In this document: positions 25,598 to 34,355 of the stretch, in pieces
Layout of the letters: each line of letters begins with the position of its first letter
Numbering within the stretch: position 1 is the stretch's first letter
DNA from: JAFIHK01 sp041441455
GTDB taxonomy: Bacteria > Bacteroidota > Bacteroidia > Bacteroidales > UBA932
Length of the DNA: 52,659 nt
NCBI GenBank assembly: GCA_041441455.1
Contig: JASDTB010000074.1
Coordinates: forward strand, 1-52,659
Direction of reading: 5' to 3'
Notes under the pieces: generated by a model
What the model was told of the DNA's origin: nothing
The model's input: only the letters and a program-made list of their open reading frames with translations
Databases searched by the model: none
Made by a program: the position numbers and the translations under genes

Positions 25598-26803
25598 ATG
25601 AAAAAAGTATATATAGTAGCCGCTAAAAGAACAGCAATTGGCAAACTAATGGGTTCTCTATCAACTTTTAACCCTGGAGAACTAGGATCAATAGTAATTA
25701 AAAATTTATTAGATGAGACAGGAGTTCCTGCCGACAAAATTGATGAGGTAATATCAGGTAACGTATTATCTGCCGGACAACTTCAAGGTATTGCAAGACA
25801 AGCAGCAATCAAAGCTGGTATTCCTCAAGAGGTTCCTGCATATGGAATTAATATGGTATGTGGAAGTGGTATGAAGGCTGTAATGAATGGTTATGCCGAT
25901 ATCGTATCAGGATCTGCATCAATAGTTATCGCTGGAGGTACAGAATCAATGTCTAATGCTGGATTCGTAATGCCGTCAGCAGTTAGAAATGGTATCAAAA
26001 TGGGTAATATCAATATGTTAGACCACATGGTGTGTGACGGATTAACAGATGCGTTTAACAACTACCATATGGGTATAACTGCAGAAAATATTGCTGAAAA
26101 GTATAGTATTTCGAGAGAAGAGCAAGATGCTTTTGCATATTCTTCGCAACAAAAGGCCATTAAAGCAGTTGATGCAGATGTATTTAAGGGAGAAGTAGTA
26201 CCTGTATCTATTGTTACAAAGAAAGAGACAATCACATTCGACAAAGATGAGTTTCCAAACAGAGGCAGCAATCTCGAAAAATTAGCTGCTCTAAAGCCTG
26301 CTTTCAAAAAAGATGGAACAGTTACTGCAGGTAATGCTTCTGGAGTAAATGATGGAGCCTCTTTTGTAATGTTGGCAGATGAAGACTCAGTAAAGAGATA
26401 CAATTTAACACCACTCGCTGAGATAGTATCTCACGGACAAGGTGGGGTAGACCCAAAAATTATGGGTATGGGACCAGTTCCTGCAATCAGAAAGGCGCTA
26501 GAAAATGGTGGTCTTAAATTGTCTGATATTGAGGTGATTGAATTAAATGAGGCATTTGCTGCTCAATCACTTGGTGTTATAAAAGAGCTTTGCTCTGAGC
26601 ATGGAGTTTCAAGGGAGTGGTTTGATTCGAAATGTAATTTAAATGGTGGTGCAATTGCACTTGGACACCCTATTGGAGCATCTGGAAATAGAATTCTAGT
26701 ATCTCTAGTTCACGAAATGAAAAGATCTGGCAAAAAGTTAGGTCTCGCATCTCTATGTATTGGAGGAGGAATGGGAACCGCAATTATTGTAAAATCAGTA
26801 TAA
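25598..26803 (+). CDS. atoB: Acetyl-CoA C-acetyltransferase (thiolase)
   Basis: Degradative thiolase, 401 aa, that splits acetoacetyl-CoA into two acetyl-CoA. Active-site residues are C88 (NMVCGSGMKA), the histidine of ALGHPIGASGNR and the cysteine of CIGGGMGTA. One acetyl-CoA can return to Kce and the other can yield acetate and ATP, which accounts for the acetate product. Phosphotransacetylase and acetate kinase are not in this window. The gene is 15 nt after atoA and 12 nt before the acyl-CoA dehydrogenase. Confidence 0.95.
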   Translation: MKKVYIVAAKRTAIGKLMGSLSTFNPGELGSIVIKNLLDETGVPADKIDEVISGNVLSAGQLQGIARQAAIKAGIPQEVPAYGINMVCGSGMKAVMNGYADIVSGSASIVIAGGTESMSNAGFVMPSAVRNGIKMGNINMLDHMVCDGLTDAFNNYHMGITAENIAEKYSISREEQDAFAYSSQQKAIKAVDADVFKGEVVPVSIVTKKETITFDKDEFPNRGSNLEKLAALKPAFKKDGTVTAGNASGVNDGASFVMLADEDSVKRYNLTPLAEIVSHGQGGVDPKIMGMGPVPAIRKALENGGLKLSDIEVIELNEAFAAQSLGVIKELCSEHGVSREWFDSKCNLNGGAIALGHPIGASGNRILVSLVHEMKRSGKKLGLASLCIGGGMGTAIIVKSV

Positions 26804-26815
26804 AGAGCATTTGAA

Positions 26816-27955
26816 ATGAACTTCGATCTTACTAAGACACAACTTCTGTTTAAACAGATGATTAGAGAATTTGCGGACAAAGAGGTAAAACCTTTGGCCG
26901 CAGAGATTGACGAGCAGGAGAGATTCCCAGTGGAGACCGTAGAAAAAATGGCAAAACTTGGAATGTTTGGTATTCCTGTTCCAACAATTTATGGTGGAGC
27001 TGGCGGCGATAATATTATGTATTCTATTGCTGTTGAGGAACTTTCTAGAGCATGTGGTACAACAGGCGTTGTACTATCTGCCCACACATCTTTGTGTGTC
27101 GCACCAATTTTAGAAAACGGAACCGAAGAGCAAAAGCAAAAATACCTACCAAAACTTTGTAGTGGAGAGTGGCTTGGAGCTTTTGGTTTAACAGAACCAA
27201 ATGCGGGTACAGATGCCTCTTCACAACAAACAATTGCTATTGAAGATGGCGATGACTACATTTTGAATGGAACAAAAATCTTCATTACAAATGCAGGTTA
27301 TTCTCATGTTTACATCATTTTTGCAATGACCGACAAATCTCAGGGAGTAAAAGGAATCACAGCCTTTATAGTTGAGTCAGATATGCCAGGATTCTCAGTT
27401 GGAAAAAAAGAGCTTAAGCTAGGAATCAGAGGATCTGCGACCTGCGAGCTAATATTTGAAAATTGCAGAGTACCGAAGAAAAATATGCTAGGCAAAATTG
27501 GAGGCGGTTTCAGTATTGCAATGAAAACTTTAGATGGAGGTCGTATAGGTATTGCTGCACAAGCTCTTGGAATTGCTCAAGGAGCAATGGATGAGACTGT
27601 AAGATACACCAAAGAGAGAAAACAATTTGGTAAATCAATTGCAGCTTTTCAAAATACTCAATTCCAAATGGCAGATCTTCAGACAAAGATTGAGGCTTCG
27701 CGTCTGCTTGTTCGCTCGGCGGCATTTAAAAAAGACTCAGGTCAGAACTACTCGACTGATGCAGCTATGGCAAAACTATACGCAGCAGAGACAGCAATGG
27801 AGGTTACCACAAAAGCCGTACAGTTCCATGGTGGTTATGGTTACACCAGAGAGTATCCAGTAGAGCGCATGATGAGAGATGCAAAAATTACTGAGATCTA
27901 TGAAGGAACTTCAGAAGTTCAAAGAATGGTTATTGCAGCAAAATTATTTAGATAG
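26816..27955 (+). CDS. bcd: Butyryl-CoA dehydrogenase (acyl-CoA dehydrogenase family)
   Basis: FAD-dependent acyl-CoA dehydrogenase, 379 aa, running in the reductive direction from crotonyl-CoA to butyryl-CoA. The catalytic base is E363 in IYEGTSEVQR; FGLTEPNAGTDAS, FITNAGYSHVYI and QFHGGYGYTREYPVERMMRDA are family signatures. EtfB and EtfA follow directly, which is the arrangement of the electron-bifurcating Bcd-Etf complexes that couple crotonyl-CoA reduction by NADH to ferredoxin reduction. Bifurcation is inferred from arrangement, not shown by residues. Confidence 0.93.
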   Translation: MNFDLTKTQLLFKQMIREFADKEVKPLAAEIDEQERFPVETVEKMAKLGMFGIPVPTIYGGAGGDNIMYSIAVEELSRACGTTGVVLSAHTSLCVAPILENGTEEQKQKYLPKLCSGEWLGAFGLTEPNAGTDASSQQTIAIEDGDDYILNGTKIFITNAGYSHVYIIFAMTDKSQGVKGITAFIVESDMPGFSVGKKELKLGIRGSATCELIFENCRVPKKNMLGKIGGGFSIAMKTLDGGRIGIAAQALGIAQGAMDETVRYTKERKQFGKSIAAFQNTQFQMADLQTKIEASRLLVRSAAFKKDSGQNYSTDAAMAKLYAAETAMEVTTKAVQFHGGYGYTREYPVERMMRDAKITEIYEGTSEVQRMVIAAKLFR

Positions 27956-27960
27956 AAATT

Positions 27961-28749
27961 ATGACAATGAAAATAGTAGTTTGTATCAAACAAGTTCCAG
28001 ATACAACGGAAATTAAGATAAATCCAGTTACAGGAACTCTAATCCGTGAAGGTGTTCCAAGTATCATGAATCCCGACGACAAGGGTGGACTCGAAATGGC
28101 TTTAAGACTTAAAGACCAATTTGGAGCACATTTAACAGTAATAACAATGGGCCCTCCACAAGCTGAAGCTATCCTAAGAGAGGCAATGGCAATGGGTGCT
28201 GACAGATCTATTCTGCTGACAGACAGAAAATTTGCAGGTGCCGACACATTAGCCACATCTCATGCATTAGCTGGAGCACTTAAGCAACTAGAATGGGATT
28301 TAATCGTAGCTGGCCGTCAAGCAATTGATGGTGATACAGCACAAGTCGGTCCTCAAATGGCAGAACACTTGGACATTCCGCAGATATCATATGTTGAAGA
28401 TCTAAAATTTGACGGGAAAAACCTGTTTACAATCAGAAAGCAGACAGAAGAGGGCTACCAAATGCTGGAAGTTGAATCTCCATGTTTAATAACAGTCTTA
28501 GCATCAGCTTGTAAAGCACGATACATGTCGGTACCTGGCATTGTAAGAGCCTACGATTTTGAGGTTGAAACATGGGGTGCAGACAAGATAGATGTAGAAG
28601 AACATAGATTAGGACTTAAAGGATCTCCAACAAAGGTAAATAAAGCCTTCACAAAAGGTATTAAATCTAAAGGAGAGGTATTCGAAGTAGAGCCAGAAGA
28701 GGCTGTAGGAATCATCATTTCTAAACTAAAAGAGAAGTTCATTATCTAA
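27961..28749 (+). CDS. etfB: Electron transfer flavoprotein, beta subunit
   Basis: EtfB, 262 aa, with the family start KIVVCIKQVPDTTEIKINP, then NPDDKGGLEMALRLK, the ADTLATSHALAGAL block and the DLIVAGRQAIDGDTAQVGPQ block. In bifurcating Etfs this subunit takes electrons from NADH and binds the bifurcating or AMP site. It begins 5 nt after bcd; ATG 27967 is a possible alternative start. It pairs with the etfA gene 16 nt downstream. Confidence 0.95.
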   Translation: MTMKIVVCIKQVPDTTEIKINPVTGTLIREGVPSIMNPDDKGGLEMALRLKDQFGAHLTVITMGPPQAEAILREAMAMGADRSILLTDRKFAGADTLATSHALAGALKQLEWDLIVAGRQAIDGDTAQVGPQMAEHLDIPQISYVEDLKFDGKNLFTIRKQTEEGYQMLEVESPCLITVLASACKARYMSVPGIVRAYDFEVETWGADKIDVEEHRLGLKGSPTKVNKAFTKGIKSKGEVFEVEPEEAVGIIISKLKEKFII

Positions 28750-28765
28750 TTCAAAACAGGAAATT

Positions 28766-29767
28766 ATGGAATTAAAAGATTATAAAGATGTTTATGTCTT
28801 TATCGAGCAAAGAGATGGAAAGATTCAACCTGTTGCTCTTGAGCTGTTAGGCAAGGCAAGAGATCTTGCTGAGTCTCTTGGAGAAAAGGTAGTCGCTATT
28901 TTTCCTGGTTATGGAATTAAAGATCAGTCACAATCTTTAATAGAATATGGTGCCGATAAAGTTATCTGTATAGATGCTCTAGAGCTAAAAGACTATATTA
29001 CAGAGCAATATGCCCAAGCAATCTATCAAGTAATTGTAGAGAACAGACCTTCAATCGTAATGATTGGCGCAACAACAATAGGCAGAGATCTAGGTCCCCG
29101 CTTGTCTGCAAGACTAGAGACAGGTTTGACAGCTGATTGTACAAAATTAGAGATATCTGAAGATGCACATTTGTTGATGACCAGACCTGCATTTGGTGGA
29201 AACTTAATGGCAACAATTGTTTGCAAAGAGCACAGACCTCAAATGAGTACAGTTAGACCAGGTGTAATGAAGAAGAGAGCAAAAGAGAGCTCTAGAACTG
29301 GCGAAATTGTTATGTTCACTCCTAATTTTGACTCTAAGAAGTTTAAGGTAAAGCTTTTAGAGAATATTAAGGAAGATAAAGGAATGATTGATATATCAGA
29401 AGCTAAAATCCTTGTATCTGGTGGTAGAGGAGTTGGAAGCGTTGCTGGTTTTGAGAAACTAAATGATTTAGCAAAAGTGCTAAATGCAGAGGTCTCTGCT
29501 TCGAGAGCTATGGTCGATGCAGGTGTTATCAATCACGACAGACAAGTTGGACAGACAGGAAAGACAGTAAGGCCTGACCTCTACTTTGCATTAGGTATTT
29601 CAGGAGCAATCCAACACCTTGCTGGTATGGAAGAGTCTGAATTTATTGTAGCTGTTAATAAAGATAAATATGCTCCAATATTCCAGGTTGCCGACTTAGG
29701 AATCGTTGGAGATGTCAACAAAATTATTCCTCTTCTTACTGAGCGCTTAGCGAAGGAAGAGAAGTAA
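28766..29767 (+). CDS. etfA: Electron transfer flavoprotein, alpha subunit
   Basis: EtfA, 333 aa, with the C-terminal FAD domain clearly visible: LVSGGRGVGS, ASRAMVDAGVINHDRQVGQTGKTVRPDLY, GISGAIQHLAGM and INKDKYAPIF-like VNKDKYAPIF. It carries electrons to Bcd. There is no N-terminal ferredoxin insertion as seen in some clostridial EtfA. It is the last gene of the lysine operon and is followed by a strong terminator. Confidence 0.95.
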   Translation: MELKDYKDVYVFIEQRDGKIQPVALELLGKARDLAESLGEKVVAIFPGYGIKDQSQSLIEYGADKVICIDALELKDYITEQYAQAIYQVIVENRPSIVMIGATTIGRDLGPRLSARLETGLTADCTKLEISEDAHLLMTRPAFGGNLMATIVCKEHRPQMSTVRPGVMKKRAKESSRTGEIVMFTPNFDSKKFKVKLLENIKEDKGMIDISEAKILVSGGRGVGSVAGFEKLNDLAKVLNAEVSASRAMVDAGVINHDRQVGQTGKTVRPDLYFALGISGAIQHLAGMEESEFIVAVNKDKYAPIFQVADLGIVGDVNKIIPLLTERLAKEEK

Positions 29768-29785
29768 TTAATCGATCATATAATT

Positions 29786-29828
29786 AAAGAGGCTGTTTCT
29801 TTATAAGAGTTTCAGCCTCTTTTATTTA
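29786..29828 (+). terminator. Rho-independent terminator of the lysine operon
   Basis: A perfect 10-bp stem (AAAGAGGCTG at 29786-29795, CAGCCTCTTT at 29813-29822) encloses a 17-nt loop and is followed by a T-rich tract. It closes the operon 19 nt after the etfA stop. Confidence 0.85.
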
Positions 29829-29890
29829 ATCTGAATTAGTTATTTTTAATAGTAACATGATTGTTTTATTGACTAACAAATAAGTTATAT

Positions 29891-30385
29891 ATGCTGAATA
29901 TTAATATTAAAGAAAGAAATATTAGGATTATTTTTGTATGTCTAGGAAACATATGTCGCTCGCCCTCGGCAGAGGCTGTTTTTAAAAACATAATTCAAAA
30001 AAGAGGTATATCTAATCTATTCGAAATAGATTCAGCAGGTTTACATGGCTACCACGAAGGCGAAAGGGCTGATGCTCGAATGAGAAGGCATGCCTCAAAT
30101 AGAGGAATTGAATTAACATCAATATCAAGACCGATAAAATTCTCCGATATTGAGTATTTTGATCTTGTAATTGGAATGGACGACAGCAATATCTCTGCAC
30201 TAAGAAGATTGGCTGGAGAAAAGTATCGCAGTAAAATTTTCAAGATGACAGATTTTCGAATAGATACGACTTACACCGAAGTTCCAGATCCATATTATGG
30301 AGGAGATGCAGGATTCGAACTTGTTTTAGATATCTTAGAAGATAGTTGCGAAGGACTTCTTAATCAAATTTTGAATATTAGCTAA
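29891..30385 (+). CDS. Low-molecular-weight protein-tyrosine phosphatase
   Basis: LMW-PTP, 164 aa. The P-loop C17-L-G-N-I-C-R23-S fits CX5R and comes after a short N-terminal extension; the general acid is D133 in VPDPYYGG. It dephosphorylates tyrosine or small phosphoesters in the cytoplasm. In many bacteria such enzymes control polysaccharide export kinases, but no such genes are near. Its last 51 nt overlap the 3' end of the convergent EamA transporter gene. Confidence 0.92.
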   Translation: MLNINIKERNIRIIFVCLGNICRSPSAEAVFKNIIQKRGISNLFEIDSAGLHGYHEGERADARMRRHASNRGIELTSISRPIKFSDIEYFDLVIGMDDSNISALRRLAGEKYRSKIFKMTDFRIDTTYTEVPDPYYGGDAGFELVLDILEDSCEGLLNQILNIS

Positions 30386-31303
30386 ATACCTTTTTAGTCT
30401 CTCTGCATTAACAACTAAATAAACACCAGAGAAAATTAGTAGAGCGGAGACTGGTTTTAGCCAATGTAAAATATCTTGACCAATAGCAATGGCAATCGTA
30501 GAAGCAATGACAGGTTGCATATAATTAAACATACTAACAGTTGTAGGACTAAGCAGTTGAAGAGCAAATGCAACAAGGGTATATGCAATAAATGTCCCAA
30601 ATATCAAAGCATAAGCTAATTCAAGTACTTGTGTAAGGCCATATCCATCAGCAAGACCTGTGTATTTGTAACAAAATGGGAGAGAGGTTATCATTCCGTA
30701 GAAGAATGTCCACTTCATCACATTTACAGGGGAGTGCTTTTGCATTAAAGAGGGAACTGTGATTAAATAAGTTGCATAGGAGAAGACACTAATTACAACT
30801 ATTAAATTGCCTTTAAGACTACCTGTTGTATTAATTGCAGAACCAATATAGGATGAATACAATATTAGCAAGGCGCCAGAAAGGCCAACTAATACTCCGA
30901 TAGTTTTCATCAAAGAGATTCTCTCTTTCAAAAACAGAGCTGAAAACAACATTGTAACAATAGGACCGCCAGTGATAATTAACGAAGCATCAACTGGAGA
31001 ACTCATTGAGAGTCCTAAAAGAAATGTCAGCTGGTTTAAAGATGTGCCAGTAATTCCACAAATAACTAGAGAGATATGCTCTTTTATTGTAAAATTATCT
31101 TTGACTTTCATTATTTTAGACATCAGGAAAAATGCAATAAAAGCAAAGCTGATTCTAAGCAGACTTAAGCCTAAAGGGTTGATCCATATCGGAGTCAACT
31201 CCCTGGATACAGGCATATTTATGGCAAAAAATGTGTTGGCAATAATGATTAAAATCACCCCTTTTACTATAGGAGAAGATCGCTTATAAATTTTAAACGG
31301 CAT
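30335..31303 (-). CDS. EamA/DMT-family transporter
   Basis: Membrane protein of about 322 aa with two EamA repeats and around ten hydrophobic segments, from VKGVILIIIANTFFAINMPVSRELTPIW to VSALLIFSGVYLVVNAERLKRYL. The ATG at 31303 is chosen over a TTG at 31330. It overlaps the SulP stop by 11 nt, so it is probably translated from the same message. EamA proteins export or import small metabolites; E. coli EamA exports cysteine and O-acetylserine. Substrate here is unknown, but the neighbourhood of SulP and cysteate synthase makes a sulfur amino acid or sulfonate worth testing. Confidence 0.88.
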   Translation of the reverse strand: MPFKIYKRSSPIVKGVILIIIANTFFAINMPVSRELTPIWINPLGLSLLRISFAFIAFFLMSKIMKVKDNFTIKEHISLVICGITGTSLNQLTFLLGLSMSSPVDASLIITGGPIVTMLFSALFLKERISLMKTIGVLVGLSGALLILYSSYIGSAINTTGSLKGNLIVVISVFSYATYLITVPSLMQKHSPVNVMKWTFFYGMITSLPFCYKYTGLADGYGLTQVLELAYALIFGTFIAYTLVAFALQLLSPTTVSMFNYMQPVIASTIAIAIGQDILHWLKPVSALLIFSGVYLVVNAERLKRYLANIQNLIKKSFATIF

Positions 31304-33032
31304 GTTTTTGCTTTTTCTTGTGTTCAGCAATTAGGACACTATCTATCTCTTTAGCCTTTTCTAGAGCAGGAATTATATGATCATAAATATTTTGTCTTCC
31401 CAATTCGTCAACAAAGCCCGCTTTCTCTAATGCGCCAAAAACCTCATTGCTGACTCCCGATAAGACAATTTGAATATTCTCCTTCTTAGATCTCTTCCAC
31501 AAGTTTCTTAAGTTATTTAAACCAGTAGAGTCAATAAATGGAACCTTTCTCATTCTTATAATCCTCACATTAACCATATGATGGCTAGCTGAGTCCATTT
31601 CGTCAAGCTTACTGGCTAATCCAAAGAAGAATGGGCCATCAATCTCATATATCTCAATGCTTTTAGGAACATCTAGCATCTCAGAGTCATCTGCCATTTC
31701 TGGATTCTCTGTCGCTGCAATGCTGTCGGTATCGAGTTGAGTGATACTAGAGGTTTCTGATACGCGTTTAACAAAGAGAATAATCGCTAAAACTACTCCA
31801 ACTTCGATAGCAACAGTAAGATCAATAACAACAGTTAAGAAAAATGTTATTAAAAGCACAGCTACATCGGCTCTGTGTCCTTTTGTAAGGTAAAGAAAAG
31901 TCTTCCATTCACTCATATTGTAAGCAACAATTACGAGGATTGCAGCAAGAGATGCCATTGGAATATAGACAGCGTAAGGCATTAAGAATAGGAATATAAG
32001 AAGAAGTACAAATGCGTGGATTAACCCTGCAACAGGAGTACGTCCACCATTATTGATGTTAGCCATTGTCCTGGCAATTGCCCCAGTAGCAGGAATACCT
32101 CCAAAAAATGGAGTTACTATGTTTGCAATACCTTGCCCAATAAGCTCAGTATTTGAATCATGTCTTTTTCCAGTAACACCATCTGCTACCATTGCTGCAA
32201 GTAGTGACTCAATTGCACAAAGTAGTGCAATAGTAATTGCTGGTTGAAAAAGCTCTTTAACAGCAGTGATGTCAATTTGAGGAGTCTGTGGTTTTGGAAG
32301 AGGAATGCCTCCAGCAAGCTCTGGGAATTTACTGCCTATTGTAGCAAATTCAATATCAGAAAAATAGCTAATAATTAGTGCTGCTAATGTTCCTGCAATG
32401 ATTGCAATCAATGATCCTGGAATTTTTTTATTGAATTTTGGCCAATAGATAATAATCAGTAGTGAGAAAAGTGCTAAAGATGTCTCCCATAAATTGATTG
32501 TGTGGAAATTTTGTATATAACTTCCCCATTTTGGTATGAAATCCGATGGAACTTTTTCGATGGTAAGGCCAAAGAAGTCTTTGATTTGGGTTGAAAAGAT
32601 TACAAGGGCAATACCGCTTGTAAATCCAACAACTATAGGATAGGGGATAAACTTTATTATAGAACCAAGTTTAAAGACACCCATTGCAACTAGCATAATA
32701 CCTGCTAAGACAGTTGCTATTATTAAACCCGAAACACCATATTGAGTTACAATTCCATAAACAATCACTATGAATGCTCCAGTAGGTCCTCCAATTAAAA
32801 AATTGGAACCTCCAAATAGAGACATTAAAAAACCAGCAACAATAGCTGTAATTAATCCTTGTTGCGGAGATACTCCAGAGGCTATACCAAATGCAATTGC
32901 AAGTGGAAGTGCAACAATACCAACGATAATACCGGCAATAAGATCCTGCGAAAACTTTTCTTTTGTGTAGCTCTTTTGTCGGATGATTTCAAAAAATTTC
33001 GGTCTGAAGACCGCAGATATATCTAATTTCAT
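31293..33032 (-). CDS. SulP-family inorganic anion permease with STAS domain
   Basis: SulP/SLC26 transporter, 579 aa. The N-terminal transmembrane domain has the family blocks QDLIAGIIVGIVALPLAIAFGIASGVSPQQGL, NFLIGGPTGAF and GIPATGAIARTMANINNGGRTPVAGL; the cytoplasmic STAS domain runs from about residue 455 (IYEIDGPFFFG, MRKVPFIDSTGLNNL). Substrates in the family include sulfate, bicarbonate and other anions, so sulfate or sulfite is only one option. I start at the ATG at 33032; a GTG at 33035 precedes it. A good promoter lies in the 50 nt between it and cysteate synthase, so it can be expressed on its own. Confidence 0.92.
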   Translation of the reverse strand: MKLDISAVFRPKFFEIIRQKSYTKEKFSQDLIAGIIVGIVALPLAIAFGIASGVSPQQGLITAIVAGFLMSLFGGSNFLIGGPTGAFIVIVYGIVTQYGVSGLIIATVLAGIMLVAMGVFKLGSIIKFIPYPIVVGFTSGIALVIFSTQIKDFFGLTIEKVPSDFIPKWGSYIQNFHTINLWETSLALFSLLIIIYWPKFNKKIPGSLIAIIAGTLAALIISYFSDIEFATIGSKFPELAGGIPLPKPQTPQIDITAVKELFQPAITIALLCAIESLLAAMVADGVTGKRHDSNTELIGQGIANIVTPFFGGIPATGAIARTMANINNGGRTPVAGLIHAFVLLLIFLFLMPYAVYIPMASLAAILVIVAYNMSEWKTFLYLTKGHRADVAVLLITFFLTVVIDLTVAIEVGVVLAIILFVKRVSETSSITQLDTDSIAATENPEMADDSEMLDVPKSIEIYEIDGPFFFGLASKLDEMDSASHHMVNVRIIRMRKVPFIDSTGLNNLRNLWKRSKKENIQIVLSGVSNEVFGALEKAGFVDELGRQNIYDHIIPALEKAKEIDSVLIAEHKKKQKHAV

Positions 33033-33052
33033 CACTTAGGCTTTAGAGCCGG

Positions 33053-33082
33053 CAAATTTAGTAAATTATATTTTTAAACCAA
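33053..33082 (-). promoter_or_regulatory. Promoter of the SulP-EamA pair
   Basis: On the - strand, -33 TTG (33082-33080) and -7 TAAATTTG (33060-33053) are 19 nt apart, ending 20 nt before the SulP ATG. It matches the lysine operon promoter in both boxes. Confidence 0.6.
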
Positions 33083-34354
33083 TTAAAAAAGTGATTCCGC
33101 TGATTTTAAGATGATTTCGATATCAGTATTGTTGTCTATTACTAAGTCTGGGGTTTTGTAGATGAGTTTTTTCTCCGATTTAAACCTATTCTCACCTCCT
33201 CCCGTAATGTTTAGCATTAGATTTTTAGACTTGTCAATTTTTCCACTTTCGATACTCTTAATCATACCTGCTAGCGCAACACCTGCTGCTGGATGAATAT
33301 CATTTCCCTCAGTTTCAAAAAATAGTTCACAAGCTTTTCGCAATTGTAGGTTATCGACGATTTCAATATCTCCTCCACAATCTTTTAGAGCATCATACAA
33401 ACCACCAGCAACACCGTAAGGAGGACGCCTATTAGAGAGTACTTTTGCATCAATAGTCAATGCATCAATTTTTGCCTTAGCTTCGTCTTCAAACACAATA
33501 TTTCTGGAGTCTGCCTTCCATGAGTCGTGCATTGGCGTAAATGGAATATTCTGTGATGGGAAAAGCTTCATCTTATGGTTACCAAATCTTCCATCTTGAA
33601 TAAGTCTTAAATTTGCCTCCCATGCAGCGATCGTTCCTGTACCGCTACCAATTGCTTGAAAATAATAATCAGGAATCGCTCCAATAAATTCTGCTGCCGA
33701 CAGTACAGTTGTCGACATTCCATCTCTTCTTGCAACATTTCTTGCTCCTCCCTCTTCTATGAATTTCAGGGATTTACATATTTTATTTGAAAGATCTATA
33801 GCATCGAAATAGTCTGACCCAGCAGGTGTACATACAAGTTTAACACAATCTGATAGTTCGCTCTCGAACCACATAGCATCGAGATTATCGAAAGGCACTA
33901 CAACCAACAAAGGAATATTGTTTTCGGAACAAACCCTTGAAAAAGCTCTAGCAGTATTTCCTGCAGATGCCACTACAAGCACTTTTCCGCTCTTTTCGGG
34001 GAGTCTGCCACAGACAGAGTATGCTTCGGTCTCCTTAAAGGAGCAGGTGGTCATATTTGCCCCCTTTTCGGGCCAGTAACCACTAAAACTGATGTATAAA
34101 TTGTCTAGGCCAAGGTGTTTCGCTAACCCTACGCTCTTGTATGTAACAGTGGCAGAAGATCTTTTTAAGAATCTGTGGACAGGTAACCAATCTGCAAATC
34201 TATAGATTCCTAAACTAGGATCGCCAAAGTCTATTTTGTTCTTTTCATACAATGCTCTGATAAGCGAAAGTTTATCATATTGTGGATCTGCTAATAACCA
34301 TCCGGTGTCTTCAAAAATTCTTCCTGTTGCAATGTTTTGTAGCTTGTAGTTCAT
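33083..34354 (-). CDS. Cysteate synthase (threonine-synthase-like PLP enzyme)
   Basis: Fold-type II PLP enzyme, 423 aa, that in characterised members makes L-cysteate from O-phospho-L-serine and sulfite. It carries the blocks I recall for archaeal cysteate synthase: FSGYWPEKGA, SFKETEA with PLP lysine K107, ASAGNTARAF, EGGARNVARRDGMST, YFQAIGSGTGTIAAWEA and NRRPPYGVAGGLYDAL. Ordinary threonine synthases lack the FSGYWPEKGA block. Cysteate is the precursor of capnine-type sulfonolipids in Bacteroidetes and of coenzyme M in some methanogens; only the former is plausible here. Its ATG comes 1 nt after the stop of the Hdr-like membrane fusion gene, so it belongs to that operon. Confidence 0.87.
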   Translation of the reverse strand: MNYKLQNIATGRIFEDTGWLLADPQYDKLSLIRALYEKNKIDFGDPSLGIYRFADWLPVHRFLKRSSATVTYKSVGLAKHLGLDNLYISFSGYWPEKGANMTTCSFKETEAYSVCGRLPEKSGKVLVVASAGNTARAFSRVCSENNIPLLVVVPFDNLDAMWFESELSDCVKLVCTPAGSDYFDAIDLSNKICKSLKFIEEGGARNVARRDGMSTTVLSAAEFIGAIPDYYFQAIGSGTGTIAAWEANLRLIQDGRFGNHKMKLFPSQNIPFTPMHDSWKADSRNIVFEDEAKAKIDALTIDAKVLSNRRPPYGVAGGLYDALKDCGGDIEIVDNLQLRKACELFFETEGNDIHPAAGVALAGMIKSIESGKIDKSKNLMLNITGGGENRFKSEKKLIYKTPDLVIDNNTDIEIILKSAESLF

Positions 34355-34355
34355 T

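Noticed and set aside
25123..26403. Reading frames of 105 and 113 codons opposite atoA and the thiolase
   Set aside because: They are shadows of two strongly conserved enzymes and have no recognisable content.
33083..34354. Threonine synthase
   Set aside because: The fold is shared, but FSGYWPEKGA, EGGARNVARRDGMST and NRRPPYGVAGGLYDAL are cysteate synthase blocks, and the usual threonine synthase N-terminal domain is missing.
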